From JAXGXJ01 sp963816155 (GTDB lineage: Bacteria; Actinomycetota; Thermoleophilia; RBG-16-64-13): a stretch of 64,000 nucleotides of DNA. Below are positions 38,213-46,941 of the stretch, one piece after another. The stretch is taken from the NCBI GenBank assembly GCA_963816155.1, contig CAWFJE010000009.1, forward strand, positions 124,001 to 188,000, given 5' to 3'. The notes under the pieces are model-generated. The model saw only the letters and a program-made list of their open reading frames with translations, ran no database searches and was not told the origin of the DNA. The translations under genes and the position numbers were made by a program. How positions within the stretch are numbered: the stretch's first letter is position 1; each line of letters begins with the position of its first letter.

Positions 38213-39247
38213 TCAGAGAGCGGTCTTCGAGAATAAGTAGTGGGCGACGAAGTAGGCTTGGCCTGAATCCAGCGCGAAGGTCTCCTCACAAGCCATGAAG
38301 AATATCCGCCAGCGCACGTACCAGAGGCGGGCGCGCTCGGGACCGTAGACGTTTTCGAGGAGGGGGAGCACTCGGTCGCGTTCATGCTCGAGGTTCTCTG
38401 CCCAACTGCAGAGGGTCGCGGCGTAGTGGCGACCGTCCACCTGCCAGCTCTGGATCAGACTCAGCTGTTCTTGGTAACGGGGAAGATAGTCCCAGGAGGG
38501 CATCACGCCTCCCGTGAAGAAGTAGCGGCTCATCCACCCGCCGTCGCCGACATCGAAGGCGTAGAGATGCCTGCGGTGGCAGAAGACGTGCACGAACAAG
38601 CACCCCTCCGGCTTAAGCCAGGTCGCCAGCCGCTCCATGAGGACCTTGTGGTTGCGGACGTGTTCCAGCATCTCCACTGACACTATGCGATCGAAGCGCT
38701 TCGCGGGGTCAAACTCCCCCACCTCGGCGGTCAGAACCTCCAGATTGGTCAGACCCGCGGCCTCGGCCCGTCGCTCGATGAACTGCCGCTGGCTGTGTGA
38801 GTTGCTTACAGCGACCACACGGCTGCGTGGGTAGTGTTGCGCTATCCACAACGCCAACGATCCCCAGCCGCAGCCCAGATCGAGGATGTTCTGACCGTCT
38901 GCGAGGCCCGCGCGCTCGGCTGTGAGTCGGAGCATGGCCTCTTCGGCGTGGGCGAGGCTTGTCACCCCATCAGGCCAGTAGCAGCAGCTGTACTTGAGGC
39001 GCGGTCCCAATACCCACCGGAAGAAGTCCGCGGGTACCTCGTAGTGCTGCTCGTTGGCTTCATCAGCGTGGACCGTGAGAGGACCGGATTCGAACTCGCC
39101 CAACAGAGCCAGCTCTCGCTCGAGCTGCTGCTGGTCACCGAGCCGGTCGTATCCGCGTTGTACTCCCTTCACCCGAGTTCGGATGATGCGGCGTAGTACG
39201 GCGTCGGGAAGTAGTCGTGCCGAGAGGACTCTGTCTTCCAGGGTCAC
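38213..39247 (-). CDS. CFA-synthase/coclaurine N-methyltransferase-like methyltransferase
   Basis: GTG 39247 overlaps the degV stop by four bases. The 344-residue SAM-dependent enzyme has HYEVPADFFRWVLGPRLKYS, CCYWPDG, the SAM loop ILDLGCGWGSLALWIAQHY, SVEMLEHVRNHKVLM and the C-terminal YFFTGGVMPSWDYLPRYQEQ. These phrases are closer to the plant coclaurine N-methyltransferase/bacterial CFA-like branch than to E. coli Cfa. Length is shorter than Cfa (about 380) because the N-terminal extension is reduced. The substrate could be a phospholipid double bond or an amine. Confidence 0.85.
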   Translation of the reverse strand: MTLEDRVLSARLLPDAVLRRIIRTRVKGVQRGYDRLGDQQQLERELALLGEFESGPLTVHADEANEQHYEVPADFFRWVLGPRLKYSCCYWPDGVTSLAHAEEAMLRLTAERAGLADGQNILDLGCGWGSLALWIAQHYPRSRVVAVSNSHSQRQFIERRAEAAGLTNLEVLTAEVGEFDPAKRFDRIVSVEMLEHVRNHKVLMERLATWLKPEGCLFVHVFCHRRHLYAFDVGDGGWMSRYFFTGGVMPSWDYLPRYQEQLSLIQSWQVDGRHYAATLCSWAENLEHERDRVLPLLENVYGPERARLWYVRWRIFFMACEETFALDSGQAYFVAHYLFSKTAL

Positions 39248-40092
39248 GACGTGCGCTGGACTGCCACGGCTACGGTCCCCAAGCCCGCATGCGTGGTGAT
39301 GACGGCTCCCGCTTCCAGCACGGGGATGTCCTGGCCGCCCATGAGCCTCTGAAGGTGTTCCTGTACAACCCGAGCGGAGGCCGGAGCGTCGGCGTGCACA
39401 ATGGCGACGTGCGCGGGCTCGCCCGCAGCGTAACGTGCCACCCGGTCGGCCACAGCGCGGAGTGCTCGCGAATAGCCGAGCCGAGCCCCGTCGGTGTGGA
39501 CGCCACCCTCTTCATCGAAGACAATCAGAGGCTTCAGCTCGATCACACCGGCCAGGCGCGCCGTTCGGGCACTCAAGCGGCCGCCTCTGACTGCGGCGTC
39601 GAGCGAGGAGACCGCACCGTACACCCTGGTTCTCAGGACGGCGGCCTCAGTGGTCGCGACCACATCGTCCAGGGACTGCCCTGCCAGGATGGCTTCTCCC
39701 GCGGCTTGGACGACCAGGCCGAGACCGACGGACACCTGGCGTGAATCCACCACTCGCACTCGATCGGGGCCGAGCTCGCTGGCCACGGTCGCCGCGCTCT
39801 GCTCCGTGCCGGAGAGTTTGGCGGAGATGTGGACCGAGACCACGGCGTCGTGGTCCTCGAGGAGTGCCCTGTAGGTTGCGGCGAACTCGCCGGGGCTGGG
39901 CTGCGACGAACGCGCCATCTGACCGGCCTCGCGGAATCGGGCATAGAACTGAGTCGAGTCCACTTCCACACGGTCCAGGTAGCTGGTGTCGCCGAGCGAG
40001 ACGTGGAGAGGCACAGTAGTCAGCCCGAGTCTCTCTTTGGTCGCTTCTGGTAGGTCGCAGGTCGAGTCGGTCACAAGGGCAATGCGTGTCAC
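39244..40092 (-). CDS. DegV family fatty-acid-binding protein
   Basis: GTG 40092 starts a 282-residue DegV protein: IALVTDSTCDLPEATKERLG, FREAGQMARSSQPSPGEFAA, VVSVHISAKLSGTEQSAATV, and GRLSARTARLAGVIELKPLI near the C-terminal half. Members (FakB) hold a fatty acid for phosphorylation by FakA; no fakA is nearby. Coupling to the CFA-like methyltransferase suggests a lipid function for both. A good promoter lies just upstream. Confidence 0.88.
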   Translation of the reverse strand: MTRIALVTDSTCDLPEATKERLGLTTVPLHVSLGDTSYLDRVEVDSTQFYARFREAGQMARSSQPSPGEFAATYRALLEDHDAVVSVHISAKLSGTEQSAATVASELGPDRVRVVDSRQVSVGLGLVVQAAGEAILAGQSLDDVVATTEAAVLRTRVYGAVSSLDAAVRGGRLSARTARLAGVIELKPLIVFDEEGGVHTDGARLGYSRALRAVADRVARYAAGEPAHVAIVHADAPASARVVQEHLQRLMGGQDIPVLEAGAVITTHAGLGTVAVAVQRTS

Positions 40093-40128
40093 GTCGAATA
40101 CTCCCCCTGGATGGCCATCACCGCACGG

Positions 40129-40157
40129 TACATAATGTTGTGAACTGAGTCTATCAA
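40129..40157 (-). promoter_or_regulatory. promoter of the degV operon
   Basis: On the minus strand TTGATA (40157-40152) and TATGTA (40134-40129) are separated by 17 bases, about 37 bases upstream of the degV start. The consensus fit is reasonable for a housekeeping sigma factor. Confidence 0.55.
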
Positions 40158-40255
40158 CCGGATGCCATTATGGGACACTTCGGGAACATCACCGGCGCCA
40201 GGTCGGTGCTAGGCGGGCCGGTCCGCCGGACGCGAGATATGCCCAGGAAGGACGA

Positions 40256-41030
40256 ATGGACTGCGCTCTCTATCAGCAAGGCCCCTTTCGTCTGGCGGCG
40301 GGGTCAGAGTTTCGGCCAGGTGGCCTGCCTCTCAGCGGTGAGTTGGCGCACTCGTGCGGTCTCGAGCAGGGCCACCGGGCGCTCGACTTGGGCTGCGGAG
40401 TGGGTTCGACGGCCTCATATCTCGCGCGTGAGTGGGGGCTGGAGGTCGTGGGGCTGGACGCCTCGCCGACGTTCATCACGGAGGCTCAGACCCGGGATCC
40501 AGCCGTGGACTGGGTGGTCGGCCTGGCGAATGATCTCCCCTTCCCCGACGCGTGCTTCGACGTGGTCTTCTGCGAATGCTTCCTTTCCGCCGCTCACCGC
40601 CCGGGTGAGGTACTGCGAGAGGTGCATCGCGTGCTTGCGCGCGGCGGCCGGCTGGCCGTCAGCGACATGTATCTTCGGGCTCCCGGCAAAGCATCTCCGT
40701 CCGCCTTGGCTCTACCCGCCACCTGCCTGAACGGCGCGACAGGGGTGGCTTCGACCCTGTCAATGCTTGACAGCTGTGGCTTTGCCCTCCAGCTCTGGCG
40801 CGACCGGTCCGAGAGCCTGAAGGGCCTGATGGCTTCGCTCATCATGGAGTATGGATCGGCGGCGGCCTTCTGGGAGGCGGCCGCGAGCGCGGACGATCTC
40901 CGCGGCCGCCGTCGACACGTCTGCGCTCGCGGAGGTGTGGTCGGCGGCCCGGCCCGGCTACTATCTGCTGGTCGCCGAGGCTCGCGCTTTGGCGGAGCCT
41001 CGGGTTTTCGCGGAGGCTGGGGTTGGCTGA
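40256..41030 (+). CDS. trsM: TrsM-like (DVU_1556-type) SAM-dependent methyltransferase (one frameshift)
   Basis: ATG 40256 has AGGAAGGA upstream. The class I methyltransferase core is clear: ALDLGCGVGSTASYLAREWG (SAM loop), VVGLDASPTFI, NDLPFPDACFDVVFCECFLS and VLREVHRVLARGGRLAVSDM. Near 40895 one extra base breaks the frame; after correction the protein continues ISAAAVDTSALAEVWSAARP, GYYLLVAEARALAEPRV to the stop. Corrected length is about 258 residues. The stop overlaps the next gene by eight bases. The neighbours are the radical SAM protein, C-GCAxxG-C-C protein and CoA ligase that travel with this family; the reaction is unknown. Confidence 0.78.
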
Positions 41031-42441
41031 GATCCTTCGCTCCACGCAGAGTATGTGCCCGGTCTGTCTTGAAGTGGTCGGGGCCAAACTGGTCGCCGAT
41101 GGCGAGCGCGTGCTGCTCCGCGCCGCCTGCCTCACCCATGGGGACTGGCAGACCCCCATCTGGAACGGACCACCGTCCTTCGAGTCATGGTCCGGGACCA
41201 CCCCCTCTCCGCCTGTCCGCCATACCTGTACGGCGGTGATCGAGGTGACGCGCAGGTGCGACCTGGGCTGCCCGGTGTGTTTCGCGGAATCGTCGAGTCG
41301 GGTGGAGGGGGACGATCCCTCCTTGGCAGAACTGGAACGGATGCTCCACGCTCTCTACGCGTCGGAGGGCGAGGTGAACGTGCAGTTGTCTGGGGGAGAG
41401 CCGACGAGTCGGGCGGATCTGCCGGTTGTCGTTGCTTCAGCCCGAGATGCCGGCTTCTCATTCGTCCAACTGAACACGAACGGCCTGCGCCTGTCCGACG
41501 AGCCCGGATATGCGGACACACTGCGCGAAGCCGGTCTGTCCTCGGTGTTCCTGCAGTTCGACGGTGTCACCGATGGCGTCTACCAGGCGCTCCGTGGGCG
41601 GCCTCTGGCGGCAAAGAAGTTGCGCGCCGTCGAGCGCTGCGCCGAGGCGGGCCTGGCGGTGGTCCTCGTTCCCACCATCGTGGCCGGCGTGAACGACGGC
41701 GAGATCGGCGATCTGGTCCGTTTCGCGGCCGAATGGCCCGGCGTCGTCCGCGGTCTGCACCTCCAACCCGTGAGCTACTTCGGCCGCTATCCTCGCGACG
41801 GCCGGCCCCGGCTGACCCTGCCCGATCTCCTTCGCGCTCTCGAACGGCAGACCGGCGGGGAGGTGGCCGCGGCCGACTTCGCCCCCAGTTGCTGCGAGCA
41901 CCCGCGTTGCTCGTTCCGGGCCCGCTATTGGGTCCGCGACGGAGGGAGACTCGAACCTCTGCGCGCGGCTTCTTCGTGCTGCAGTTCTCCCGGCCGCGGG
42001 GAACCCGCGCGGCGGGCGGTGGCTGCGACCTCCCGCCAGTGGAGCCGTTCGGCGTCGGTCACACGTGAGTCCGGCGACGCCGAGGATCGCGGTGCGACGG
42101 GACCAGCCAGGCCGGAGCCCACCAGGACGGACACCGCCCCGCCGGACCGCACCGCGCCGGACCCCACCGCGCCGGACCCGGCCAGGACGGACTCCACCGC
42201 GCCGGGCCCCACCGAGCGGGCCCCTGATGAGCTCGACCGCCTACTCCAGGACGCCGATCGCATCCTTGCCATCTCTGGCATGCTCTTCCAAGACGCTTGG
42301 AGCATCGACTTGGAGAGGGTCGGTCGCTGCTGTGTCCAGGTCGTCACGGGGGAGCCGGACCACGGTGAGGGGGGCTTGGTTCCCTTCTGTCTGTGGAATC
42401 TGACCAGTGAGTCGGGCCGGAGACTGTACCCGCGGCGATGA
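41023..42441 (+). CDS. trsS: TrsS-like radical SAM protein
   Basis: TTG 41023 has GGAGG at 6 bases. The 472-residue protein begins with a Cys pair (SMCPVCLEVV) and then the radical SAM cluster motif RRCDLGCPVCFAES (CxxxCxxC), GGEPTSR and NTNGLRL. Two Cys clusters follow (PSCCEHPRCSF and SSCCSS). A disordered Pro/Thr/Asp linker, residues about 355-405, separates a C-terminal domain ILAISGMLFQDAWSIDLERV, GRCCVQVV, VPFCLWNLT. These N- and C-terminal phrases match the TrsS family, some members of which are selenoproteins; no in-frame TGA is present here. It probably carries extra iron-sulfur clusters. The substrate is unknown. Confidence 0.8.
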   Translation: MAEILRSTQSMCPVCLEVVGAKLVADGERVLLRAACLTHGDWQTPIWNGPPSFESWSGTTPSPPVRHTCTAVIEVTRRCDLGCPVCFAESSSRVEGDDPSLAELERMLHALYASEGEVNVQLSGGEPTSRADLPVVVASARDAGFSFVQLNTNGLRLSDEPGYADTLREAGLSSVFLQFDGVTDGVYQALRGRPLAAKKLRAVERCAEAGLAVVLVPTIVAGVNDGEIGDLVRFAAEWPGVVRGLHLQPVSYFGRYPRDGRPRLTLPDLLRALERQTGGEVAAADFAPSCCEHPRCSFRARYWVRDGGRLEPLRAASSCCSSPGRGEPARRAVAATSRQWSRSASVTRESGDAEDRGATGPARPEPTRTDTAPPDRTAPDPTAPDPARTDSTAPGPTERAPDELDRLLQDADRILAISGMLFQDAWSIDLERVGRCCVQVVTGEPDHGEGGLVPFCLWNLTSESGRRLYPRR

Positions 42442-42517
42442 TCATCAGGGCGGGTACCACGGAGGCTCCCCATACCGGCGCCTCACGTCAGGACGCAACC
42501 GAGAACAGGGGTGTGAG

Positions 42518-42952
42518 ATGAACAAGAGCGAGCATGCGGTGGAGCAGTTCCAGAGCGGCATGAATTGCTCACAGGCGGTACTGGCCGAATACGCCGAAGA
42601 GCACGGCCTGCCGCCGGACATGGCTCTGCGGATAGCATCGGGCTTCGGTGGTGGCATGGGGCGTACGGGCGGAGCATGCGGCGCGGTCACCGGCGCGGTC
42701 ATGGCCATCGGCTTGGTGGAACAGGCCTCAGATCCCCGCGACCCTGTTGCCAGGGGCCGCATCCAGGAGACGGTGCAGTCGTTCCTGAAGGAGTTCGTCG
42801 CGCGCAACGGGTCGACGCAGTGCCGCGATCTGCTCGGCTGTGACATCAGCACCCCTCGGGGATACCAACTGGCCGCCGCCGAAGGCCTGTTCCGCACCAA
42901 GTGCGCCAAGTATGTCGAGGATGCCGTCGACATACTCGAGGATCTATTCTGA
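42518..42952 (+). CDS. C-GCAxxG-C-C family (redox) protein
   Basis: ATG 42518 gives 144 residues. All signature cysteines are present: GMNCSQAVLAEYAEEHG, GRTGGACGAVTGAVMAIGL, STQCRDLLGCDIS and FRTKCAKYVEDAVDI. Family members are thought to bind an iron-sulfur cluster or metal and are found with redox enzymes. It sits between trsS and the CoA ligase, as in the DVU_1553-1556 neighbourhood. All genes of the cassette are on one strand with gaps under 80 bases. Confidence 0.88.
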   Translation: MNKSEHAVEQFQSGMNCSQAVLAEYAEEHGLPPDMALRIASGFGGGMGRTGGACGAVTGAVMAIGLVEQASDPRDPVARGRIQETVQSFLKEFVARNGSTQCRDLLGCDISTPRGYQLAAAEGLFRTKCAKYVEDAVDILEDLF

Positions 42953-42991
42953 TGGCCCTCGCGCCCGCGCGGCGGTAGACGGTCCCGGAGG

Positions 42992-44395
42992 ATGAGCGAG
43001 AAGACCCCTCTCGAGGCCTGGATCGTTCGCAAGATCGGCTGCTCCGAGCGGGCGTGTCTTGGTGACAGGCTGCGCGACTACCAGCTGGAGCGGCTGAACG
43101 CGACTTTGGCCAGGGTCCGCGACGGGAGCCGCTTCTACCAAAGGAAGCTGGGAGCAGGGGGGGCCGCTCTGTCGACTCTGGAGGAACTCTCGCGCCTGCC
43201 CTTCACCGCGCCCGAGGACCTCAGGGCGGCGCCGAACGACTTTCTCTGCGTCCGTCCGGATGAGGTCAGCAGGATCGTCACCCTGCCCACATCGGGCACC
43301 ACCGGCGCTCCCAAGCGCATCTTCTTCACAGAGGACGACCAAGAATTGACTCGAGACTTCTTCCACGTGGGTATGTCCACCCTCGTAGTCCCGGGCGACA
43401 GGGTGCTGATCCTGCTGCCGGGGAGCCTTCCGGGGAGTGTGGGCAGCTTGCTGAAGGAAGGCCTCGCCCGTATGGACGTGGAAGGCATCGTGCACGGACC
43501 GGTGCGGGACGCGGCAGCAGCGCTCCAGGCGATGGAAGACGAGCGGGCCACCGCGCTGGTAGGCATCCCCGTGCAGGTGCTGAGACTAGCTCGGCTCAGC
43601 GCGAGACAAGGTCGTGCCCGGTCGGTAGCTCCGCGGAGCGTTCTCCTCAGTACCGACTATCTGCCCAGGGCGATAGTCCAGATCCTGGAAGACATCTGGG
43701 GCTGCGAGGCATACGACCACTACGGCAGCACGGAGATGGGACTCGGCGGTGGAGTCGACTGCGCGGCCAGAGGTGGATACCACCTGCGCGAAGCCGACCT
43801 ATTCTTCGAGATCGTGGACCCGGACTCGGGATGTCCGGTGGCCGAAGGCGAGTCGGGAGAGGTGGTCTTCACGACCCTGACCCGTAGCGCCATGCCCCTT
43901 GTCCGCTACCGCACCGGGGATATCAGTCGCTTCATCCCCGGTAGTTGCCCCTGTGGGACAGTGCTCAGGCGGATGGCGCACGTGGAGGAGCGCCTCGAAG
44001 CCGGAGTAGAACTTGGGGGGGGAAGAAGGCTGCGCCAGAGGGACTTTGATGAGGCTGTCTTCCCCCTCGACGGAGTCACGGATTTCCGGGTGGAGTTTCT
44101 CGCCGACGCGGACCCTCGGAAGATCATTCTCCGCTTGGCAGGTCTCGACGAGCACTGGAAGCCAGACTCGCAAGCGGTCCGTCGCGTGCTCGCCACACTG
44201 GCGGCCCTTGGGGAGGAGATGCATGAGGGCGCGATGGTCGTGGAGGTTCACCCTTGGAGCGCGGCGGACGAGCACGGCCGCGACGTGGGCGCCTCCGTCG
44301 TCGGCAACACCGGCACAAGCAAGAGGAAGATAGTCCGCGTCGAGAGCGAGCCGCGGCAGGAGAGGCCGGCCCGCAGCGGATCATCTCGCGCATGA
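42992..44395 (+). CDS. DVU_1553-like AMP-dependent CoA ligase (phenylacetate-CoA ligase type)
   Basis: ATG 42992 directly follows CCGGAGG. The 467-residue adenylating enzyme has the P-loop VTLPTSGTTGAPKRIFFTED, the acyl-adenylate motif AYDHYGSTEMGLGGGVDC and the hinge-proximal MPLVRYRTGDISRFIPGSCP, with CGTVLRR. The C-terminal lid domain ends in GTSKRKIVRVE with the catalytic Lys. It should form an acyl- or aryl-CoA from a carboxylic acid and ATP. Position in the trs cassette suggests the acid is an intermediate or product of the radical SAM and methyl transfer steps. A basic C-terminal tail is family-variable. Confidence 0.85.
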   Translation: MSEKTPLEAWIVRKIGCSERACLGDRLRDYQLERLNATLARVRDGSRFYQRKLGAGGAALSTLEELSRLPFTAPEDLRAAPNDFLCVRPDEVSRIVTLPTSGTTGAPKRIFFTEDDQELTRDFFHVGMSTLVVPGDRVLILLPGSLPGSVGSLLKEGLARMDVEGIVHGPVRDAAAALQAMEDERATALVGIPVQVLRLARLSARQGRARSVAPRSVLLSTDYLPRAIVQILEDIWGCEAYDHYGSTEMGLGGGVDCAARGGYHLREADLFFEIVDPDSGCPVAEGESGEVVFTTLTRSAMPLVRYRTGDISRFIPGSCPCGTVLRRMAHVEERLEAGVELGGGRRLRQRDFDEAVFPLDGVTDFRVEFLADADPRKIILRLAGLDEHWKPDSQAVRRVLATLAALGEEMHEGAMVVEVHPWSAADEHGRDVGASVVGNTGTSKRKIVRVESEPRQERPARSGSSRA

Positions 44396-44487
44396 GGCTG
44401 CAACACAGACGGACTCGCGCTCTCGGCGGCGGAGGGCCCCTTCGTCAGCACTCGGGACCACCGCATGCCGCGAGGACATCGGTGTCC

Positions 44488-46182
44488 CTACGACTTCTCT
44501 GGGGTCACCCTCTCGTCGGTGGCCTCTGAGGTCCACTCCAGGGCTGCCGCGTAGGCGTCGTACAGAGACTCCCCGACCTTGTCCGTACTCAGGAAGATGT
44601 TGCTGCGCGACACCGACTTCGTCATGCCGGCCCGCGCAAGCTGCTCCCGGACCAATGGATCTACTTCCGCCAGCCAGAGGCGGCTACCGTGCTGCCGCAG
44701 GTCCGAGGCATAGCGCTCGACCAACTGCATGAAGGTACTGCCGAGGTCGTCGCGGCCGCGCAGGCTGAGGATGACCACAGCACGGTCCGTGTTCGCGTCC
44801 AGGTCCGGAAGTTGTTCCTCGAGGACCGGAGAAGCCGCGTAGAAGAGGCTTCCATAAGGTACGAGCACGGTCACGGTCCCTGGACCTATCAGTTCGGGCG
44901 CAGGGCGTTCGAGCGGAAGCGCCCCGGCCGTCAGGCCCCACTCTTTGACGGTGACGCGGTTAGATTGTCGGACCGCGAAAAGGATCACTGAGAGCCCCAC
45001 GCCCACCAGGACCGCATACTGCAGGGGGATCGTGAGAACCAGTGCGAATGTGACCACCATCACCACCTGCTGGATGAAGCCGGTGCGCCATACGGCCTTT
45101 ACCTTCGCCGGCTTCAGGATCCCAAAGCCCACGACTATGAGGAGCCCGGCGAGGGCGGGCATGGCTAGCCTGCCTACGGCTCCCGAGAAGAGCAGAGTGA
45201 CGATGGCGATCGTGATGCCCGCGAAGATGTTCGCGAAACGGCTTCTGGCTCCGCTGCTTACCACCAGTGCTGTGGCTGAGGCCGAGCCCCCTATGGGCAT
45301 GCCCTGGAACAGCCCGGCCGCGAGGTTCGCAGTCCCCTGGCCGACAAAGTCCCTGGAAACATCCGGGTATGTCCCGTCGGGGTTGACGAAAGACTGGCTC
45401 ACGCCCGCTCCCTGGATGAGACCGATGATGGTCAGAGAAAAAGCCGGCAGTATCAGGGTGGCCAATCCGGTGAGGTCCGGCAGGGCGGGTTTGGGGAGAC
45501 CCTTGGTGATCTGGGCGATGTCATCAACGCGAGGGACCGTGTCCCAGCCGAAGAGCAAGGGCAGGAGCGACGCGACGATTATGGCGACCACCATACCCAA
45601 CCCGCGTAGCCTCGTCTTCTGAAGGACAAGGATGAGGATGACGGTCGTGAGACCAACCGCCAAGGTCTGAAGGTGGACTTGGTCGAGGTTGAACAGCAGG
45701 TCTATCGCCCGGACTACTCTGTTGCCGTACTCGCTCGAGTATCCGGTGAAGTCCCCCAATTGGCCGAGGATGACGAGCACCCCGACCCCTTGCATGAAGC
45801 CCACCATCTCTGAATTGGGCACGAAGCGCATGAGCCTGCCCAGCTTGAGCAGGCCGGCGATCAACATGATGGCACCGGTGATGAGGGTCAGGGTGAAGAG
45901 TGTGCCCGGAGTCCCGGTGGCGATCGCGGGGACGCTGGCCACAACAAGTGCCATTGCGCTCGTGGTCTGGACGCTGAGGAACACCGAGCCGGAGAATATG
46001 GCGCCCACGGGCGTGCCCAGCATCACCGCATACAGCGCGTTCAGAGGGTTGACCCCGGCGAGGACCCCGGAGGCCAGAGCGTCGGGGACGCTCTCCACTC
46101 CGAGAACCACGCCCGCCACGGCATCCTGGCCGACCGTGCGGCGGCTGAAGGGGATGCGCTTGAGTATGCCGGGAGTCTTCAC
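44488..46182 (-). CDS. SulP-family anion permease with STAS domain
   Basis: GTG 46182 follows CAGGAGAG; a longer in-frame extension reaches into the upstream gene and is rejected. The 564 residues include the SulP N-terminus QDAVAGVVLGVESVPDALAS, GVNPLNALYAVMLGTPVGAI, GLFQGMPIGGSASATALVVS and NIFAGITIAIVTLL. The C-terminal STAS domain has AVVILSLRGRDDLGSTFMQL. Such proteins transport sulfate, bicarbonate or other anions. It is 13 bases downstream of the membrane-protein gene. The actual anion is unknown. Confidence 0.88.
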   Translation of the reverse strand: MKTPGILKRIPFSRRTVGQDAVAGVVLGVESVPDALASGVLAGVNPLNALYAVMLGTPVGAIFSGSVFLSVQTTSAMALVVASVPAIATGTPGTLFTLTLITGAIMLIAGLLKLGRLMRFVPNSEMVGFMQGVGVLVILGQLGDFTGYSSEYGNRVVRAIDLLFNLDQVHLQTLAVGLTTVILILVLQKTRLRGLGMVVAIIVASLLPLLFGWDTVPRVDDIAQITKGLPKPALPDLTGLATLILPAFSLTIIGLIQGAGVSQSFVNPDGTYPDVSRDFVGQGTANLAAGLFQGMPIGGSASATALVVSSGARSRFANIFAGITIAIVTLLFSGAVGRLAMPALAGLLIVVGFGILKPAKVKAVWRTGFIQQVVMVVTFALVLTIPLQYAVLVGVGLSVILFAVRQSNRVTVKEWGLTAGALPLERPAPELIGPGTVTVLVPYGSLFYAASPVLEEQLPDLDANTDRAVVILSLRGRDDLGSTFMQLVERYASDLRQHGSRLWLAEVDPLVREQLARAGMTKSVSRSNIFLSTDKVGESLYDAYAAALEWTSEATDERVTPEKS

Positions 46183-46195
46183 AGGCACTCTCCTG

Positions 46196-46915
46196 TCAGC
46201 CGGAGACGGAGCCAGCCATTTCCGAATCGGTCCGCTCCATCTTTTCGCGCCCACGGCGCGTCAGGCCCGCCAACAGAAGGTAGGTACTCACGAGGAAGAC
46301 CCACGCGGGGAAGAGAAGGACCACCCAGAACGACTGCGAGAAGGCGAACAATAGCACCAGCGCAACGAGGATGGTGACGTAGGCCAGCCATCGCGGCATC
46401 ACCTTGGTGCGAAGCCACAAGAAGGCCTGGGAGAAGCAGAATATCGCGGCCATACGGAGGGCGTAGACGCTGAAGATCTGGCGGATGATGTCACGTGCCA
46501 AGTAGTAGGAAGGGCTGCCGGCAAATCCCTCGGGGTTGCGGGCGTAGCTGGTGACCAAGGCCCCGGCGACCCCCGAGGCGACGAACACCATAGCCAGAAA
46601 GATGAGTCCGCTCCCCAAGAAGACCGTGGCGAAGAACTGATCCTCGAACCGACCCAAGCGGGCGCGCACCACAGCAATGAACCACAAGAAGAACAGGCCG
46701 GCGAAGGGCATGAGGCCGATGGCGAAGTTGAACCGACCGGAGCTCTCGGCCAGCCACTCGCCGGTGTCCCTGCCCGCACCCGAGACAGAGAGGTACAAGA
46801 TCGAGACGCTGACCGCGAAGAGGATGGCGAACAGCAGGCCGGCGATAGCCGCCGAACGTGGGCTGCGCGCCCGACTGCTGGGGAGTATGTGGTCCTCGCG
46901 AGTCTCCTCAGCCAT
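46196..46915 (-). CDS. polytopic membrane protein of unknown function
   Basis: ATG 46915 has GGAGGGGGC upstream. The 239-residue product has six hydrophobic segments, among them AAIAGLLFAILFAVSVSILY, FAIGLMPFAGLFFLWFIAVV and LAYVTILVALVLLFAFSQSF. No family was recognised. It lies between TetR and SulP genes with gaps of 26 and 13 bases, so all may be one transcript from the ABC promoter. Confidence 0.7.
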   Translation of the reverse strand: MAEETREDHILPSSRARSPRSAAIAGLLFAILFAVSVSILYLSVSGAGRDTGEWLAESSGRFNFAIGLMPFAGLFFLWFIAVVRARLGRFEDQFFATVFLGSGLIFLAMVFVASGVAGALVTSYARNPEGFAGSPSYYLARDIIRQIFSVYALRMAAIFCFSQAFLWLRTKVMPRWLAYVTILVALVLLFAFSQSFWVVLLFPAWVFLVSTYLLLAGLTRRGREKMERTDSEMAGSVSG

Positions 46916-46941
46916 GCCCCCTCCATGCGTCAGTAGCTTGC

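Noticed and set aside
41023..42441. Selenocysteine in the TrsS protein
   Set aside because: The frame has no internal TGA; Cys occupies the candidate positions.
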